A DNA stretch of 64,000 bases from Paracamarosporium sp. OC-R06-R3 (Eukaryota; Ascomycota; Dothideomycetes; Pleosporales; Didymosphaeriaceae). The stretch is from contig JACVRA010000095.1 in NCBI GenBank assembly GCA_019828545.1, positions 127,305-191,304 on the forward strand, given 5' to 3'. Under the pieces are notes generated by a model, which saw only the letters and a list, made by a program, of their open reading frames with translations, did no database searches and was not told the origin of the DNA. Positions 45,043 through 55,787 of this stretch are shown here, in pieces (position 1 is the stretch's first letter; each line of letters begins with the position of its first letter). Both the position numbers and the translations under genes were made by a program.

Positions 45043-47184
45043 ATGGCCCAGGTCCGCCACCCCGCCACCACCGACACCGTGGAGGGGCACGAAACTGACG
45101 CATGACCTGCTAGTTCGCCGTGCAGCCGTCGCTCGACACAGTGCGCGAGGTCCTCGCTGCTGCCATCAATTCGCCCAATCCGCCGAACCTCGTTCCCGTA
45201 TTCTCCTCCATATCCGCCGAATTCCTCACCCCGGGTTTGATCTATTTGAAAATCGCGGAGCAGTGAGTGACTCATTCCGCGCATGAACGTGGAGGAAGCA
45301 GATAGAGGACGGCGTTGATATAGTTTAGGGCACAGTCTAAGCTGTCGTTTCTGTTTGAGAGCGCAGCAACAACTGAGACAATTGGACGATACAGCTTCGT
45401 CGGTGCAGGTTGGTTTCCAACCCGTAGGCGACGAGATGGTCGCGGGAGACTAACCGCCTGACAGATCCCCGCAAAATCCTCAAGACTGGCAAAGGCCATG
45501 GCGAAGAAGCCGATCCGCTACCGATACTCGAGAAAGAGCTTGCGAAGAGCAGAGTGGCAACCGTGCCCTCAATACAACTGCCTCCGATGACTGGCGGAGC
45601 AGTGGGCTACGTGGGGTATGACTGTGTGCAATATTTCGAGCCGAAGACGAAGCGCGACGACATGAAGGATGTTTTGGGCGTGCCCGAGAGCCTGTTCATG
45701 CTGTTCGATACCGTGGTAGCACTGGATCATTTTGCGCAGGTCGTAAAGGTTATCACCTATGTCAAGGTTCCTGAAAGTCTCGACGATCTTGAAAAGGCGT
45801 ACGAAGAAGCAAAGCAGACATTGAAAAAGTACACGTCACTTTTAAAAAAGAAGGGAATACTAGAGCCAGAGCAGCAGCCTATAGAGCAGGGTCAGGAGTA
45901 CAAGTCCAACATTGGTCAGGAAGGGTACGAGGGCCATGTTAAGAGGTTGAAGGAACACATCAACGTAGGAGACATCATCCAGGCCGTCCCGTCGCAACGA
46001 TTCGCTCGACCGACCTCTCTGCATCCGTTCAACATCTACCGACATTTGCGAAACGTAAACCCCTCGCCATATCTCTTTTACGTAGACTGCGAAGATTTCC
46101 AGATCGTCGGCGCAAGTCCGGAATTGCTAGTCAAGGAGGAGCTCGGCAGGATCATCACGCATCCCATCGCAGGCACGGTCAAGCGAGGCAAGACCCTGCA
46201 AGAAGATGCAGCTCTAGCCGACGAGCTTTCCAACTCCATCAAGGACCGGGCCGAGCATGTATGACCCGCTGGTACCTTGAAAGTGGAGCGCTGAGCTTAC
46301 TTTGACATCACAGGTCATGTTGGTCGATCTGGCCCGGAATGATGTAAATCGCGTGTGCGACCCACTCACCACACGTGTCGACAAGCTGATGGTGGTCCAA
46401 AAGGTACGTGCTTGGCAACGTGAACGATATCAGTACCTGCCTGGCCAAGGTGCTAATTGCAACAGTTTTCGCATGTGCAGCACTTGGTCTCGGAGGTGTC
46501 AGGGGTGCTGCGACCTGGCAAGACGCGCTTTGACGCGTTTCGCTCCATCTTCCCCGCAGGTACGTCATTTGCACGAATTTCAGAGATGTGTGGCTCACGA
46601 TCGATCAGGCACGGTCAGCGGAGCACCCAAGGTTCGCGCCATGGAGCTGATCGCCGAGCTCGAGCGAGAAAAGCGTGGTGTCTACGCGGGGGCTGTAGGG
46701 TACTTTGGGTATGGCAGCGTGGACGGCGACAAGGAGATTGAGGGTGCCATGGACGTGAGTCGCGGTGCACGGTGGTGAATGATTTGACATTTGAGTGCTG
46801 ACGGATCGGCAGACGTGCATTGCGCTGCGGACAATGCTGGTCAAAGATGGCATCGCTTATCTCCAAGCCGGGGTAAGTGTACCAGGAAAACTTGGACTGG
46901 GGGAGATGTACTGACCAGCCACACCAGGGCGGCATCGTCTTCGACTCGGATCCGTACGACGAGTGGATGGAAACCATCAATAAACTAGGTGCGCATGCCA
47001 GCCCCGCAAACCTGTTTGTTTTGGCTCGGCGCTTGTTTACTGACTAGCCATAGGCGCGAACATGCAATGCATAACTACAGCGGAACAAAAGCATCTCGAT
47101 GAACAAGCAGATGAGCAGGACGACGCGACGGCAGCGTCACAGTCGGCAGCAGGCACAAAGGCGCACATTTCCCTTGCAGCGTAG
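45043..47184 (+). CDS. trpE: anthranilate synthase component I
   Basis: First step of tryptophan synthesis: chorismate plus glutamine-derived ammonia to anthranilate, with the TrpG-type subunit. Ten inferred exons: 45043-45051, 45114-45262, 45329-45408, 45465-46258, 46314-46403, 46466-46559, 46609-46754, 46813-46872, 46928-46988 and 47054-47184, totalling 537 residues. Phases are consistent throughout. Visible family blocks: [19 protein letters not shown] (feedback-site region), [87 protein letters not shown] and [10 protein letters not shown]. The 9-base first exon with donor GTCCGC is the least certain part. Housekeeping gene, cytosolic. Confidence 0.93.
45268..45274. promoter_or_regulatory. 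TGACTCA, perfect Gcn4/CpcA-type site in a trpE intron
   Basis: The 7-mer matches the cross-pathway control element TGA(C/G)TCA bound by Gcn4/CPC1/CpcA, which activates amino-acid biosynthetic genes in fungi. It lies six bases inside the second intron, about 225 bp after the start codon. Chance occurrence in 64 kb is not negligible. Confidence 0.45.
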
Positions 47185-48093
47185 CGGTCGCGCGCTGCGT
47201 GCGTTGTGGCACATGGCACATGGCACAGGAGATGGATGCGATGGAGGTGGACGTCGAGGAAAAGCGCGATCGAGATTATTAGCTGGTCGAACAGATAGGG
47301 TCAGCACGGATCTGTGGCTCCGAGGAAAGACGATTGGCGAGACAGCAGAGAATGGGGTAAAGGACAGGCCTAGCAGTGAGTGGGCGAGGAGGTTGGATTA
47401 TAGAACTAGACTAGACGTCACCCTCGCGTACAAGCGCTGGCACAGCAAGCTTTAGTTGGCACTAGCCCGGCCTCGCCGTGCACTATGCAGAATTGTGCCG
47501 CGAGGCGACATGCTTGGTGGGACGTGAATTCGCAGGTACAGAGCGGCTGCAGCAGCTGCGCAGTGGCTGGGACGGTGACTCTGGCGCCGTGCGAGGGCCA
47601 TGAGACAACCAAGACACGCGTGTCTGCACGGCATGCGAGCATTGGTACAACGACATCATCGGGAGAGAAGAGGGGCTGGAACCGGGATTCCTCGACGCTA
47701 CAGCAACGAAGCGTCCCTGCGTCTTCATTGGGCAATTGGCCGGCCCAGGTCCAGCCTGTTCAGCTTGTGCTTGTGCTTGTGCTTGTGCCTGTGCCTTGAA
47801 CCTGCACGGCTGTTTTGTGGAGCGGGTGGTGCCTGCCGCAAGCGTCAATCGCACTTGACTTCATAGACGGCGAAACTTGGAAGGAGCACCACGCACCAGC
47901 CACTGCCCGCTCGACTCCCGCCATGCCTTGATAAATACCCTCGCCGCTGGCCTCTGTTTGTCTCCTCACAGCTCAGCATTCCTCATTACCCACGACAACC
48001 CTCCGCGCTAGCAGCTTCTGCCGCAGAGCTTACCTTCGCTCCTCTACCTGCAGTATCCTATCAACACACTATCTTCAACCTCCCTCAGGCAAG
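47185..48093. other. intergenic between trpE and the CFEM gene
   Basis: No gene supported; frames on both strands are shadows of GC-rich DNA. It includes a GCTTGT hexamer repeat (47763-47798) and, nearer the CFEM start, a TATA-like ATAAATA at 47931-47937. Confidence 0.45.
47763..47798 (+). repeat. GCTTGT hexanucleotide tandem repeat
   Basis: About six units (the last two degenerate, GCCTGT and GCCTTG) some 300 bp upstream of the CFEM gene. Confidence 0.85.
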
Positions 48094-49107
48094 ATGAAGT
48101 CCTTCGCTCTCCTCGTCGCTGCTGGCGTCGCCCTCGCCCAGGACTTGGGCAGCCTTCCTGCATGTGGTGTACGTCTGCTTGTCTTGTCCAGAAGCTCCTC
48201 GTATGCTGACTGATGCAGCAAACCTGCGTCAACAACATGATTGCCATTGCCGAGTCTGAGTTTGGCTGCTCCCAGGGCGATGTTCAATGCTTCTGCACCA
48301 ACCAGAACTTTGGCTACGGTCTGCGCGACTGCGCTAGGGAGGCATGCGGCAACGACGATACGGCCAGCCAGGTCATCACGTACGGCGCCGCTTACTGCGC
48401 AGGTAAGGTTCAAGTTGCCGCAGTTTGATCTTGAAGTTGACCATATGTTTAGCTATCGTAGCTTCAGCAAGCGGTTCGTCAGCCTCCGCGGTCGCTACGG
48501 GCGCTCTCGGTGTCCTGTCCTCCGCTGCTGGGTCTGGTGCTTTCAGTAGTGCTGTCGCCTCCATCACCGGCTCTGCCGCCAGCGGTGCTGCTGGAAGTGC
48601 TGCAAGCACCTTCGCCACCATCACCAGCTCAGTTGCTTCTGAGGCTTCCGGCGCCGCCTCCTCTATCGAGTCGAGCCTCGCGTCTGCTACCGAGTCGATT
48701 GCTTCTTCTATTGCCTCTGAGCTCTCTTCTGCTCTGTGAGTACACCAATATCTGGACCTAGATGTGTTCTAACATTCCGCAGCTCCGCCGCTGCATCAAA
48801 TGCCTCCAGTGCTGCCTCCAGTGCTGCCACGGGCGCCGCTGGCGCAGTTTCGAGCGCTGCTAGCGGTGCTTCGAGTGCCGCCTCCGGTGCTGCCAGTGGT
48901 GTTTCGAGCGCGGCTTCAGGTGCTGCCTCAGGTGCATCAAGCGCTGCCTCCGGTGCTGCTTCCGGTGCTGCCAGCGCCACCAGCTCGGCAGGCGAAGCTG
49001 CTTCCTCTGCTGCTGAGTCGGCCACCAACGCTCCGGGTGCTGCTCCCAAGATGACCGGTGTGCCCATCGCGGGTGCCATCGGTCTCGCTGCCTGGTTGTT
49101 GCTTTAA
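48094..49107 (+). CDS. CFEM-domain cell-surface protein, probable GPI anchor
   Basis: Predicted 288 residues from exons 48094-48168, 48219-48402, 48453-48735 and 48783-49107. Signal peptide MKSFALLVAAGVALA is followed by a CFEM domain with eight cysteines in the canonical order (PACGQTC, FGCSQGDVQCFC, RDCAREAC, GAAYCAG). The Asp in QGD is at the position used for heme iron coordination in characterised Candida CFEM proteins. The rest is Ala/Ser/Gly repeat, likely an O-glycosylated wall-spanning stalk, ending in a hydrophobic tail (VPIAGAIGLAAWLLL) typical of a GPI signal. CFEM proteins serve in heme uptake, wall integrity or host interaction; which applies here is unknown. Confidence 0.92.
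48790..49030 (+). repeat. degenerate Ala/Ser/Gly-coding tandem repeat
   Basis: 15 to 18-base units of GCTGCC(T/A)(C/G)(C/T)GGTGC type encode SAASGA blocks in the CFEM protein stalk. Confidence 0.7.
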
Positions 49108-50198
49108 ATGATCACAACGACGCACACCAAAGCTCCTGACGGCGCGGTTAATGACTATAATGTTTGGATTGAGGAGAGCAGGGCTTTGGCTGTGTCGGTA
49201 ACGTTGATTATGTACGCTTTTGGGCTCGGACGACTTTCTTTCTCTGTTCACACTTGACGCTCTCGCAGCGGTATGACGGTTACGATACTCCACGTATGGC
49301 AACGACGTGGCTTTGCTGCATGCGCTAGGTTGCAGCGTTATGATACCCTAGTGCGGGAACTTGGAAGACAAACCTAGGGCAGGCACACGTAGTACATGAA
49401 TACACTAATTCTCCCACGTTTTCATCTGCGTTGCGCTTGTGATTTTTAGGTTGTTGATGACACGTGTCGCGCGGTTTGTTGTGGGTTGCACGTCGCGTAC
49501 TACATTAGCGGCGCGTGGTAGTAGGTCCACGAGTCTCTGCATGTCGTGCACTCGTTTCGCTTCGTCTCGCGACGTAGATTCACCTACTTGCGCCGTTAGT
49601 GAGTAATGCGCGTTTTGTGCGTCTGGTTCGTTGGGTGTGTGGGCCGAGGGGGCTGGGCTGGTGCTTGCTTGTTGGTGCTGGGGCTGGGAACGGATGCGGA
49701 GATGGGTGAGGATGCGGATGCGGGGGATTGGTTGGGAGGAGAGGAGCGAGAGGATGGGGGGNNCCCCCCCCCCCCCCCCCCCCCCCCCCCCAGATTGGGC
49801 GAGCATGGGATTGGTTAGTGGGAGCGGGGCGTTTCAGTGTGTAGACTAGAAGTTGTAGTAGGGTCTAAGAAGGATAGGAGGGAGTGGTGGAGAAACTTGG
49901 GGGAAGATGATGTGCGTTAGAGTGGACACTGCAAGTTCTCTGCTTCGCTGAGTATGTTGCCACGATTTATTTTTTTTGTGTTTTCTACCTCTTCCGGCAC
50001 CCTCCACCCCCTTTTTCTTTAGAATACCTTTTAATCTTTTCTTTTTTTCCTTCTTATTCATCTTTTCTTTTTCTCCTCTTCTTGGTTCCTTTTTTTTTTC
50101 TCCGTCTTGTTTTTTTTGTTTTCCGTGATAATCGATCTCGCAAGTCCTACAACCTCGTTGCGAGGCGAAACGCTTAGTTCTATTAGCCCTATCCCAAG
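49108..50198. other. intergenic with homopolymer and pyrimidine tracts
   Basis: No gene supported. Holds the NN/poly-C scar (49755-49791) and, from about 49965 to 50125, a T/C-rich tract directly downstream of the HET gene on its minus strand, where it reads as A/G-rich 3' flank. Confidence 0.5.
49755..49791. other. G7-NN-C28 run, probable assembly scar
   Basis: A G run abuts two undetermined bases (49762-49763) and 28 consecutive C (49764-49791). A G-to-C switch across Ns suggests a collapsed or misjoined homopolymer, so local coordinates and frames are unreliable. Confidence 0.8.
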
Positions 50199-52187
50199 CT
50201 AGACTATAGTAACTTCTTGATAATTGTTATCCTCAATTGGCCAGCGTTCCACCTCTTCACATACGCCTATCCGCCTATACTCGCCCGTATCTAGTTTCTC
50301 TAGCAAAAGTCCTTCATGCTCGGTACACTTAAGACATGTCACCTCTGAAGTAGGTAGTTTTCGACCGTTAACTTCAAAACACATTGTTCTCATTGCGTCT
50401 TCGTCGTCTCCATAGTCAAAATAACACGTTGCATCGACCATCTGGTTTGTAGGTAGAGGGCCTGAATCAGATGGGTCTGCTCCACCATTGGCTCTTAGGA
50501 CGTCACCAGACCAGACGATCTTCCCCAACCCTTCATTCTCCCAATCTTCCTTCTCATCATAGTCGAATTCCCACACGTGAGGATATGCAGGATCAACGTA
50601 GTACCCGCTACTTAATTGCGCCCGAAGCTGCATGTTTCCTCCAGTTACTTTTAAAAAGGTGGAAGATTCTAGGGCGATGGAGACGTTCATTACCTCGCAT
50701 AAAATCTGCATGGGAGAACTCAGTTCGTGGAAGCGAATGTCGAAATCGGTGTTGATAGACGCCCACGACCATGTTGGTGCCACATATGGATGCGGCAGGC
50801 CATCTCTTCGGTGTTCAATTAAACTCACGGTAGTCCGCCACAAGAGCTGCGAAATAATATCTTGCTCCCATATACCGGCATAATACTTTGGCCCCAGCGT
50901 GCCGGAAAATCGATGGGCTATGGCCGATATGGCAGGCAGTCTATCTGTTTCGTAGGTTATCTTTCTTCGACAGTATGCCTGAACGATGACTCTCCACTGC
51001 TTGAACGCTATTTCGACATCTTTTTGAAAGTCAAAGGAAAGATGTTGCAGAGAAAATGGTTGAAAGTCTGACTGATAGCCGTCGTTCAAGGTCTTGCGCG
51101 TGCTTCGACACTGCCAACGCAAGGTTTCAAAAGAGTAGAAGAGCATGCGTTGCGTGAGGCTCAGTTCTTGTAAAGTCCAAGCTCTTTGATTTATTGGTTC
51201 ATCCTTGTCCGAATGCCATTCGAGGCAATCTTTGCATTGTAGCGTAATCGTGCCAAATGTATTTTCCTTAAGGCGAAATGGTATATCGTACCCTGTACCG
51301 GAAGACATGGAACACAACCACGAATGCCGGTCTTCTATTTCCCATCTGGGTATGCCACGGGGAAGGAAGCCATCATGTGCGCCCTCGGCGCTTCCAGCCG
51401 CAATCGTTACGAGCGCGCTTTGATAGATGTTGTGCATGTTCGCAAGCTCCACATCTTGGTCTTCTTTGGAATCTTGTTTGATGCATAGCGCATCGACCCA
51501 CAGAAAGTCTAATGGAAGTGCTTGCGTGACAGAAATTGCATCTCGGATGGTTTTCGGTAGCCGTTTCGTGGGTATTTGCATCGTGTATTCGGATTCGTTA
51601 TCTTTGGTAAGCACGTAACGACTCGGCCAAGATCCCCAGCAGTATGATAACGTAGCATACTGCCCTTCCATGTCACTCGTCCTTACAAGGCGCGGGCTAA
51701 TGGGCTTTCCATCCTCCTTGACTTTTATAAGACGAGTAGGAAGTTTCACACTTCGTTGTTTTTCGCACCCTTCGTGCTCCGCGCATGCTTCGATCCAGTC
51801 ATTCATTTGCCGTTTTGTCGTTTCCGTGGAAACGTCGTATTCGGTAGGTCGTATATGGACTTTCTCAGCCGCTCGGTCATCGTTCGTCGCCAGAGCAATG
51901 AAACGAAACGTATGCCTAGATCTTTCGAACCGAATACCCAGTTCGTATGTTCCGTCCGTCCAAGACTCTACCTCGAAATGACAAGCCATGGGTCCTCTGT
52001 GTCTTGTTTCCTGGAATAGAGTATACAAGAGCCTACACCAAGAACAGAACTCCTTGTTTTCTGAAATTTCTTTTGCGTCGACTTTATACTTCATTGAAAT
52101 CCCCGACACGCAGATGGCTTCCCAATGCGGAGTATCAAATAGTTCCTTCCAGCAAGTGTCGCAAACTAGCGACTGAGGGTCCTTCAT
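50199..52187 (-). CDS. heterokaryon-incompatibility (HET) domain protein
   Basis: Single exon, 662 residues. An N-terminal Cys-containing segment (LVCDTCWKELF, FCSWCRLLY) precedes the HET domain with its three signature blocks: GQYATLSYCWG, LPLDFLWVDALCIKQDS and ANMHNIYQSALVTIAAGSAEGAHDGFL, followed by RAWTLQELSLTQRMLFY. HET proteins trigger regulated cell death on non-self recognition after hyphal fusion and are TIR-like in fold. No STAND or repeat module follows, so it is the stand-alone class. The C-terminal 200 residues are family-typical variable sequence. These genes are abundant and fast evolving in Pezizomycotina. Confidence 0.95.
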   Translation of the reverse strand: MKDPQSLVCDTCWKELFDTPHWEAICVSGISMKYKVDAKEISENKEFCSWCRLLYTLFQETRHRGPMACHFEVESWTDGTYELGIRFERSRHTFRFIALATNDDRAAEKVHIRPTEYDVSTETTKRQMNDWIEACAEHEGCEKQRSVKLPTRLIKVKEDGKPISPRLVRTSDMEGQYATLSYCWGSWPSRYVLTKDNESEYTMQIPTKRLPKTIRDAISVTQALPLDFLWVDALCIKQDSKEDQDVELANMHNIYQSALVTIAAGSAEGAHDGFLPRGIPRWEIEDRHSWLCSMSSGTGYDIPFRLKENTFGTITLQCKDCLEWHSDKDEPINQRAWTLQELSLTQRMLFYSFETLRWQCRSTRKTLNDGYQSDFQPFSLQHLSFDFQKDVEIAFKQWRVIVQAYCRRKITYETDRLPAISAIAHRFSGTLGPKYYAGIWEQDIISQLLWRTTVSLIEHRRDGLPHPYVAPTWSWASINTDFDIRFHELSSPMQILCEVMNVSIALESSTFLKVTGGNMQLRAQLSSGYYVDPAYPHVWEFDYDEKEDWENEGLGKIVWSGDVLRANGGADPSDSGPLPTNQMVDATCYFDYGDDEDAMRTMCFEVNGRKLPTSEVTCLKCTEHEGLLLEKLDTGEYRRIGVCEEVERWPIEDNNYQEVTIV

Positions 52188-52991
52188 TATGTGCGGGATT
52201 GGATCTTACTGTCATCCACAGTACGATGTAATGATAGGAAAAGATGTCGTTCACCTTCAGGCTGAGCTTTTGTTCAACATGATGCTGAGCTGAGGCTTTG
52301 AGCTGAGATAACATTCTAACCGCATAGAGCACTAGTGCCTTTCTTTGAGTAGGCAACCCCTCATCCTGACCTACCTCAATAAACACCTACCGCTTGTGTT
52401 TCCTTAAATTCATTTATAGACAAATGTCTCTGATTTAGCTAGCCAATTCCGTGTGGGATGGTGCATGGGGGAAGGAACATTCTGTCCATTTGGTAGCACC
52501 CACAGACGATAGCATCGCCGTACCGGCTGCCAGTGGCTCATGTACGCAACGTACAGATTGTACATACCAATAGTTATAGTGTTGATAATACAAAGAAGAG
52601 ACAAGGATGCTCGCCATTCACTGTTCGTGGCACCTGGATCTTATAAGTGGGGACGATAACAATTGTAAAGGTCCATCCGTCGCCTCCACTACTCGATCAG
52701 AAAGTCACCCTACTTTCCCAGTCTATTTGTATGCTCCGGACTGACTTATCGTCGAAAGCACCAGTGAGTCAGTGATGCATAGCGACTGTTGATCTAATAC
52801 TGGCTCTATCGCATAAATCCTCAATCTTTCGTCGCTCTCGTCATTACAACCCCTTCCAGTAGTCATTTAATTAGGTTTTTGCCAACAGGGATGCATCAAA
52901 ACTTAGGCAATCGTTGTTCTGGCTGTCAGATCTGGGTTCCGATATAATGTCCTGGGCCTCAGGACCGAGATCCTCCCCTAAGGTGCGAACC
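52188..52991. other. intergenic between HET gene and kinase relic
   Basis: HET gene promoter side; no other gene supported. Confidence 0.4.
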
Positions 52992-53805
52992 TCAGGCTAG
53001 GATGATCTTTGAGGCCTTCTGAGCAGTTCCTGATGCTTCCTTCAGCGCGTCACACCAATCTTTATCATTGACTTGCTTAAGGAGTCCTTCAGAGACTAGC
53101 CCAAAATAGTAAAAGTGTTGAGTCACGATTTCTTGCTCCGCGCTTATGCCATTCTCCACTGGCTCCTGGTAACTGTCTATGAGCAAAAGTTTGCCACCAC
53201 CAAGAGTATATGCGCACTGCCGCGTGAAGTTGGCATGATTTCGTGAGCTTAGACTAGGTCGTATCTCTAGTCGATTAGAATATTATCAGGCTTTATATCT
53301 GCCAGGTTAGAATGATTAACTCAAAGATTTTGAAAGCTGAAATTCTAGGACTGCAAAGGGAATATCGATACGGACCCAATTTCTGTGATGAAGCTCCTGT
53401 ATAGCCTCTGCTACACGTCGCAAGATCTTTTTACGTTCTGCCAGCGACAATCCCATATCTTCTTTAATCAAAGCAAGCAAGGTATCTCTGAAGTAAGGGC
53501 AATTTAGGATATATTCCCCTTGGTTGCAATCAATGTGCATTCGAAGCTGACGGGGGCCCGCAAACTCGATTGCAAGGCGTAGGGACAGATCGTAGAAGGG
53601 TCTAGACACGCGCTTAGAGACAAAAGACTCATCCCCAAACCTGATTAAGATAAATCAGAGACGTGACTTGATCGTAAACGGGGTATGGAGTTTGGATCTT
53701 ACTCAGCTTTGAAGGCGTTGGACCTATGGTTCTTGTGATGACGTAGAAGCACCTCGCGTTGAATGTACACGCGACCAGATTGACTACTACAGTTGATGTC
53801 ATCCT
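52992..53805 (-). pseudogene. protein-kinase-like gene remnant with internal deletion
   Basis: Segments of a fungal protein-kinase-like family occur in order. About 53804-53705 encodes CSSQSGRVYIQREVLLR ... AFKAE. After an apparent intron, about 53641-53380 gives FGDESFVSKRVSRPFYDL, YFRDTLLALIKEDMGLSL and AIQELHHRNWV. A second apparent intron (TTCTAACC branch point) leads into HIKPDNILID, the catalytic-loop region, which ends in TAG. The activation segment, including DFG, is missing; a different frame resumes with YTLGGGKLLLIDSYQEPVENG and HFYYFGLVSEGLLKQVND before the stop at 52992. Loss of the core and the frame break argue for a pseudogene. Confidence 0.7.
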
Positions 53806-54311
53806 AATACAAGTACGAGAGATATACCTATCGAAGGGCGTTTGCCAGGCAATGCGGTGGATAGATATTGCAGAATGACCAGATCACCTGTAGAAGCCTC
53901 ACGCAGTAAAGATCAACAAATAAGCCAACCTTGCACTTTTGCGCTTTAGAACCTATGAACAAGGTCGGATGCTTCCCGTAGATTGATCACATTACTTGAC
54001 ATAAGCGCGCAGTTACAAGCGGTAGTCTTAGGACAAGGGCCATATGCGAGCTGCACAAGTTGATACTAAATGGTTGTACCTTGTAGCGTTCCCGCCAAGC
54101 CCTGCCCCTCTTCGGACTTCTCCCCACTTAGCCCCGCATGCTATGCAATGTATATTACACCCATTCAACAACGCGGGATAGTCCCTCTCGGTTCTTTTCT
54201 GGAAGTTATCAGCGCGAGCCCTCATCACGAGCAAAGATTTCTAATCTGAGCTGTCACAACGCCTACCATCCGTCCACTCAAACGATAGTCAATACCGCTG
54301 CGTATCACGTC
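53806..54311. other. intergenic upstream of the aldo-keto reductase
   Basis: No supported gene; the reductase frame is open upstream to 54138 but the family-like start is 54312. Confidence 0.4.
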
Positions 54312-55307
54312 ATGGCAAGCTCAACCCCTAACCGTCTCATCCTTGGCCTTATGACCCTTGGCCCAGATACGTCTCTCGGAGCTCGTATCACCTCTCTCGA
54401 TACGTACAAGCAGTGCCTTGACTACCTCTCTAGTAAAGGCTATGACGAGCTCGACACAGCAGGAGTCTACGTCGGCGGCCAGCAAGAGGCTTTCACACGC
54501 GATGCAGGATTTCGCGAACGTGGCTTCCAAATCGCTTCTAAGGTGATGCCTGTCCAGCCTGGTGGCCACAAGCCCGAAAACCTGCGCGCAAGCTGGCTTA
54601 AAAGCTTGGAGAAGCTTGGAGTTGACTCCACGGATATCATGTATCTTCATGCACCCGACCGCGCGACACCCTTTGAAGAAACACTAGAATGCCTTAACGA
54701 ATTGTACCAGGAAGGTCGTTTCAAGAAACTAGGGCTGAGCAACTATGCTGCTTGGGAAGTCGCAGAAATCGTTGGTATCTGTGAGAGGAGAGGTTTCGTG
54801 AAGCCATCGATATACCAGGGCATGTACAATGCCATTACCCGCGCTCTGGAAACCGAACTGCTCCCTTGCCTGCGGAAGTTCAACATCAGTCTTGTGATCT
54901 ACAATCCTCTTGCGGGAGGCCTATTCTCTGGGAAATACTCGACTCTTGATAGCACTAATGCGCCCGCCGAGGGGCGCTTTTCCGAAGGCCAAAACCTCGG
55001 CAAGATGTATCGCGACAGGTATTTCAAGACATCTGTGGTCGACGCCTTGGCTATGGTCGAGCCTGTTGTGAAGGAGCATGGGATCCCACTCATCGAGGTT
55101 GCTTTGAGATGGTGTGTTCACCACAGCAAGCTCAAAATGCGTAGTAATGGTGGGGATGATGGTATCATCTTAGGAATCAGTTCGTACGCGCAGCTGGAGC
55201 AGAATGTTGAGGCCTGCGAAAAGGGACCCTTGCCACAGCCTGTTGTCGATGTATTGGATCGTGCTTGGGAGCGGACCCGAGGCGACGGGGCAACGTATTG
55301 GCGGTAA
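54312..55307 (+). CDS. aldo-keto reductase, aflatoxin-aldehyde-reductase (AKR7)-like
   Basis: Single exon, 331 residues. The start MASSTPNRLILGLMTLGPD was chosen because the conserved barrel begins there. Catalytic tetrad: Asp and Tyr in ELDTAGVYVGG, Lys in FQIASKVMP, His in IMYLHAPDR. Other blocks are GLSNYAAWEVAEI, QGMYNAITRALE and VIYNPLAGGLFSGKY. GIILGISSYAQLEQNV forms the C-terminal cofactor region. The AKR7 group reduces dialdehydes and other reactive carbonyls with NADPH in the cytosol; here it could be a detoxification enzyme. The substrate is not determined. Confidence 0.92.
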   Translation: MASSTPNRLILGLMTLGPDTSLGARITSLDTYKQCLDYLSSKGYDELDTAGVYVGGQQEAFTRDAGFRERGFQIASKVMPVQPGGHKPENLRASWLKSLEKLGVDSTDIMYLHAPDRATPFEETLECLNELYQEGRFKKLGLSNYAAWEVAEIVGICERRGFVKPSIYQGMYNAITRALETELLPCLRKFNISLVIYNPLAGGLFSGKYSTLDSTNAPAEGRFSEGQNLGKMYRDRYFKTSVVDALAMVEPVVKEHGIPLIEVALRWCVHHSKLKMRSNGGDDGIILGISSYAQLEQNVEACEKGPLPQPVVDVLDRAWERTRGDGATYWR

Positions 55308-55518
55308 ATTAAAAATCTGTAAAATAAGTTCGTTTTGGTTTGGTTTCCACATGGAGTCTTGATCACAATTTGTCAATTATGCTGAGAAATGCAGCTTTGA
55401 AATGGCAATTGAGCCCTTGTTCTTTGGTGGAATTCCGCAATGATGGATTTAAACTACCGTATCTTCTACCAATGAATTTGCTGATAAACTATCAACCCTG
55501 TAGCAGTGTTCCAAGTTT

Positions 55519-55557
55519 AACCTAATCAATTATACCTAATCAACTATACCTAATCAC
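55519..55557 (+). repeat. about 13-bp tandem repeat x3
   Basis: Three imperfect units of TATACCTAATCAA. Confidence 0.85.
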
Positions 55558-55763
55558 ACTTTATACTACGCTTGTAAGGGGCTTTGAAATCTAGGATCCA
55601 GAGTGGCAGAAGAAAATACAAGAATAAATTCGACAAAGACGGAGTAGTTGTAATCCCTTATCTCTTATTAATGGTCCTTCAAGTAATACTTTGCGCGGGC
55701 CCCCAGCGGACCCCGTTACAGTGCGCATTGACCGCAAAGATACGGTACTAACTAACTAAATTT

Positions 55764-55787
55764 GGAATATGAACGGGAATATGAACG
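55764..55787 (+). repeat. 12-bp tandem duplication
   Basis: Two exact copies of GGAATATGAACG followed by a partial third, about 250 bp upstream of the epoxide hydrolase start. Confidence 0.9.
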
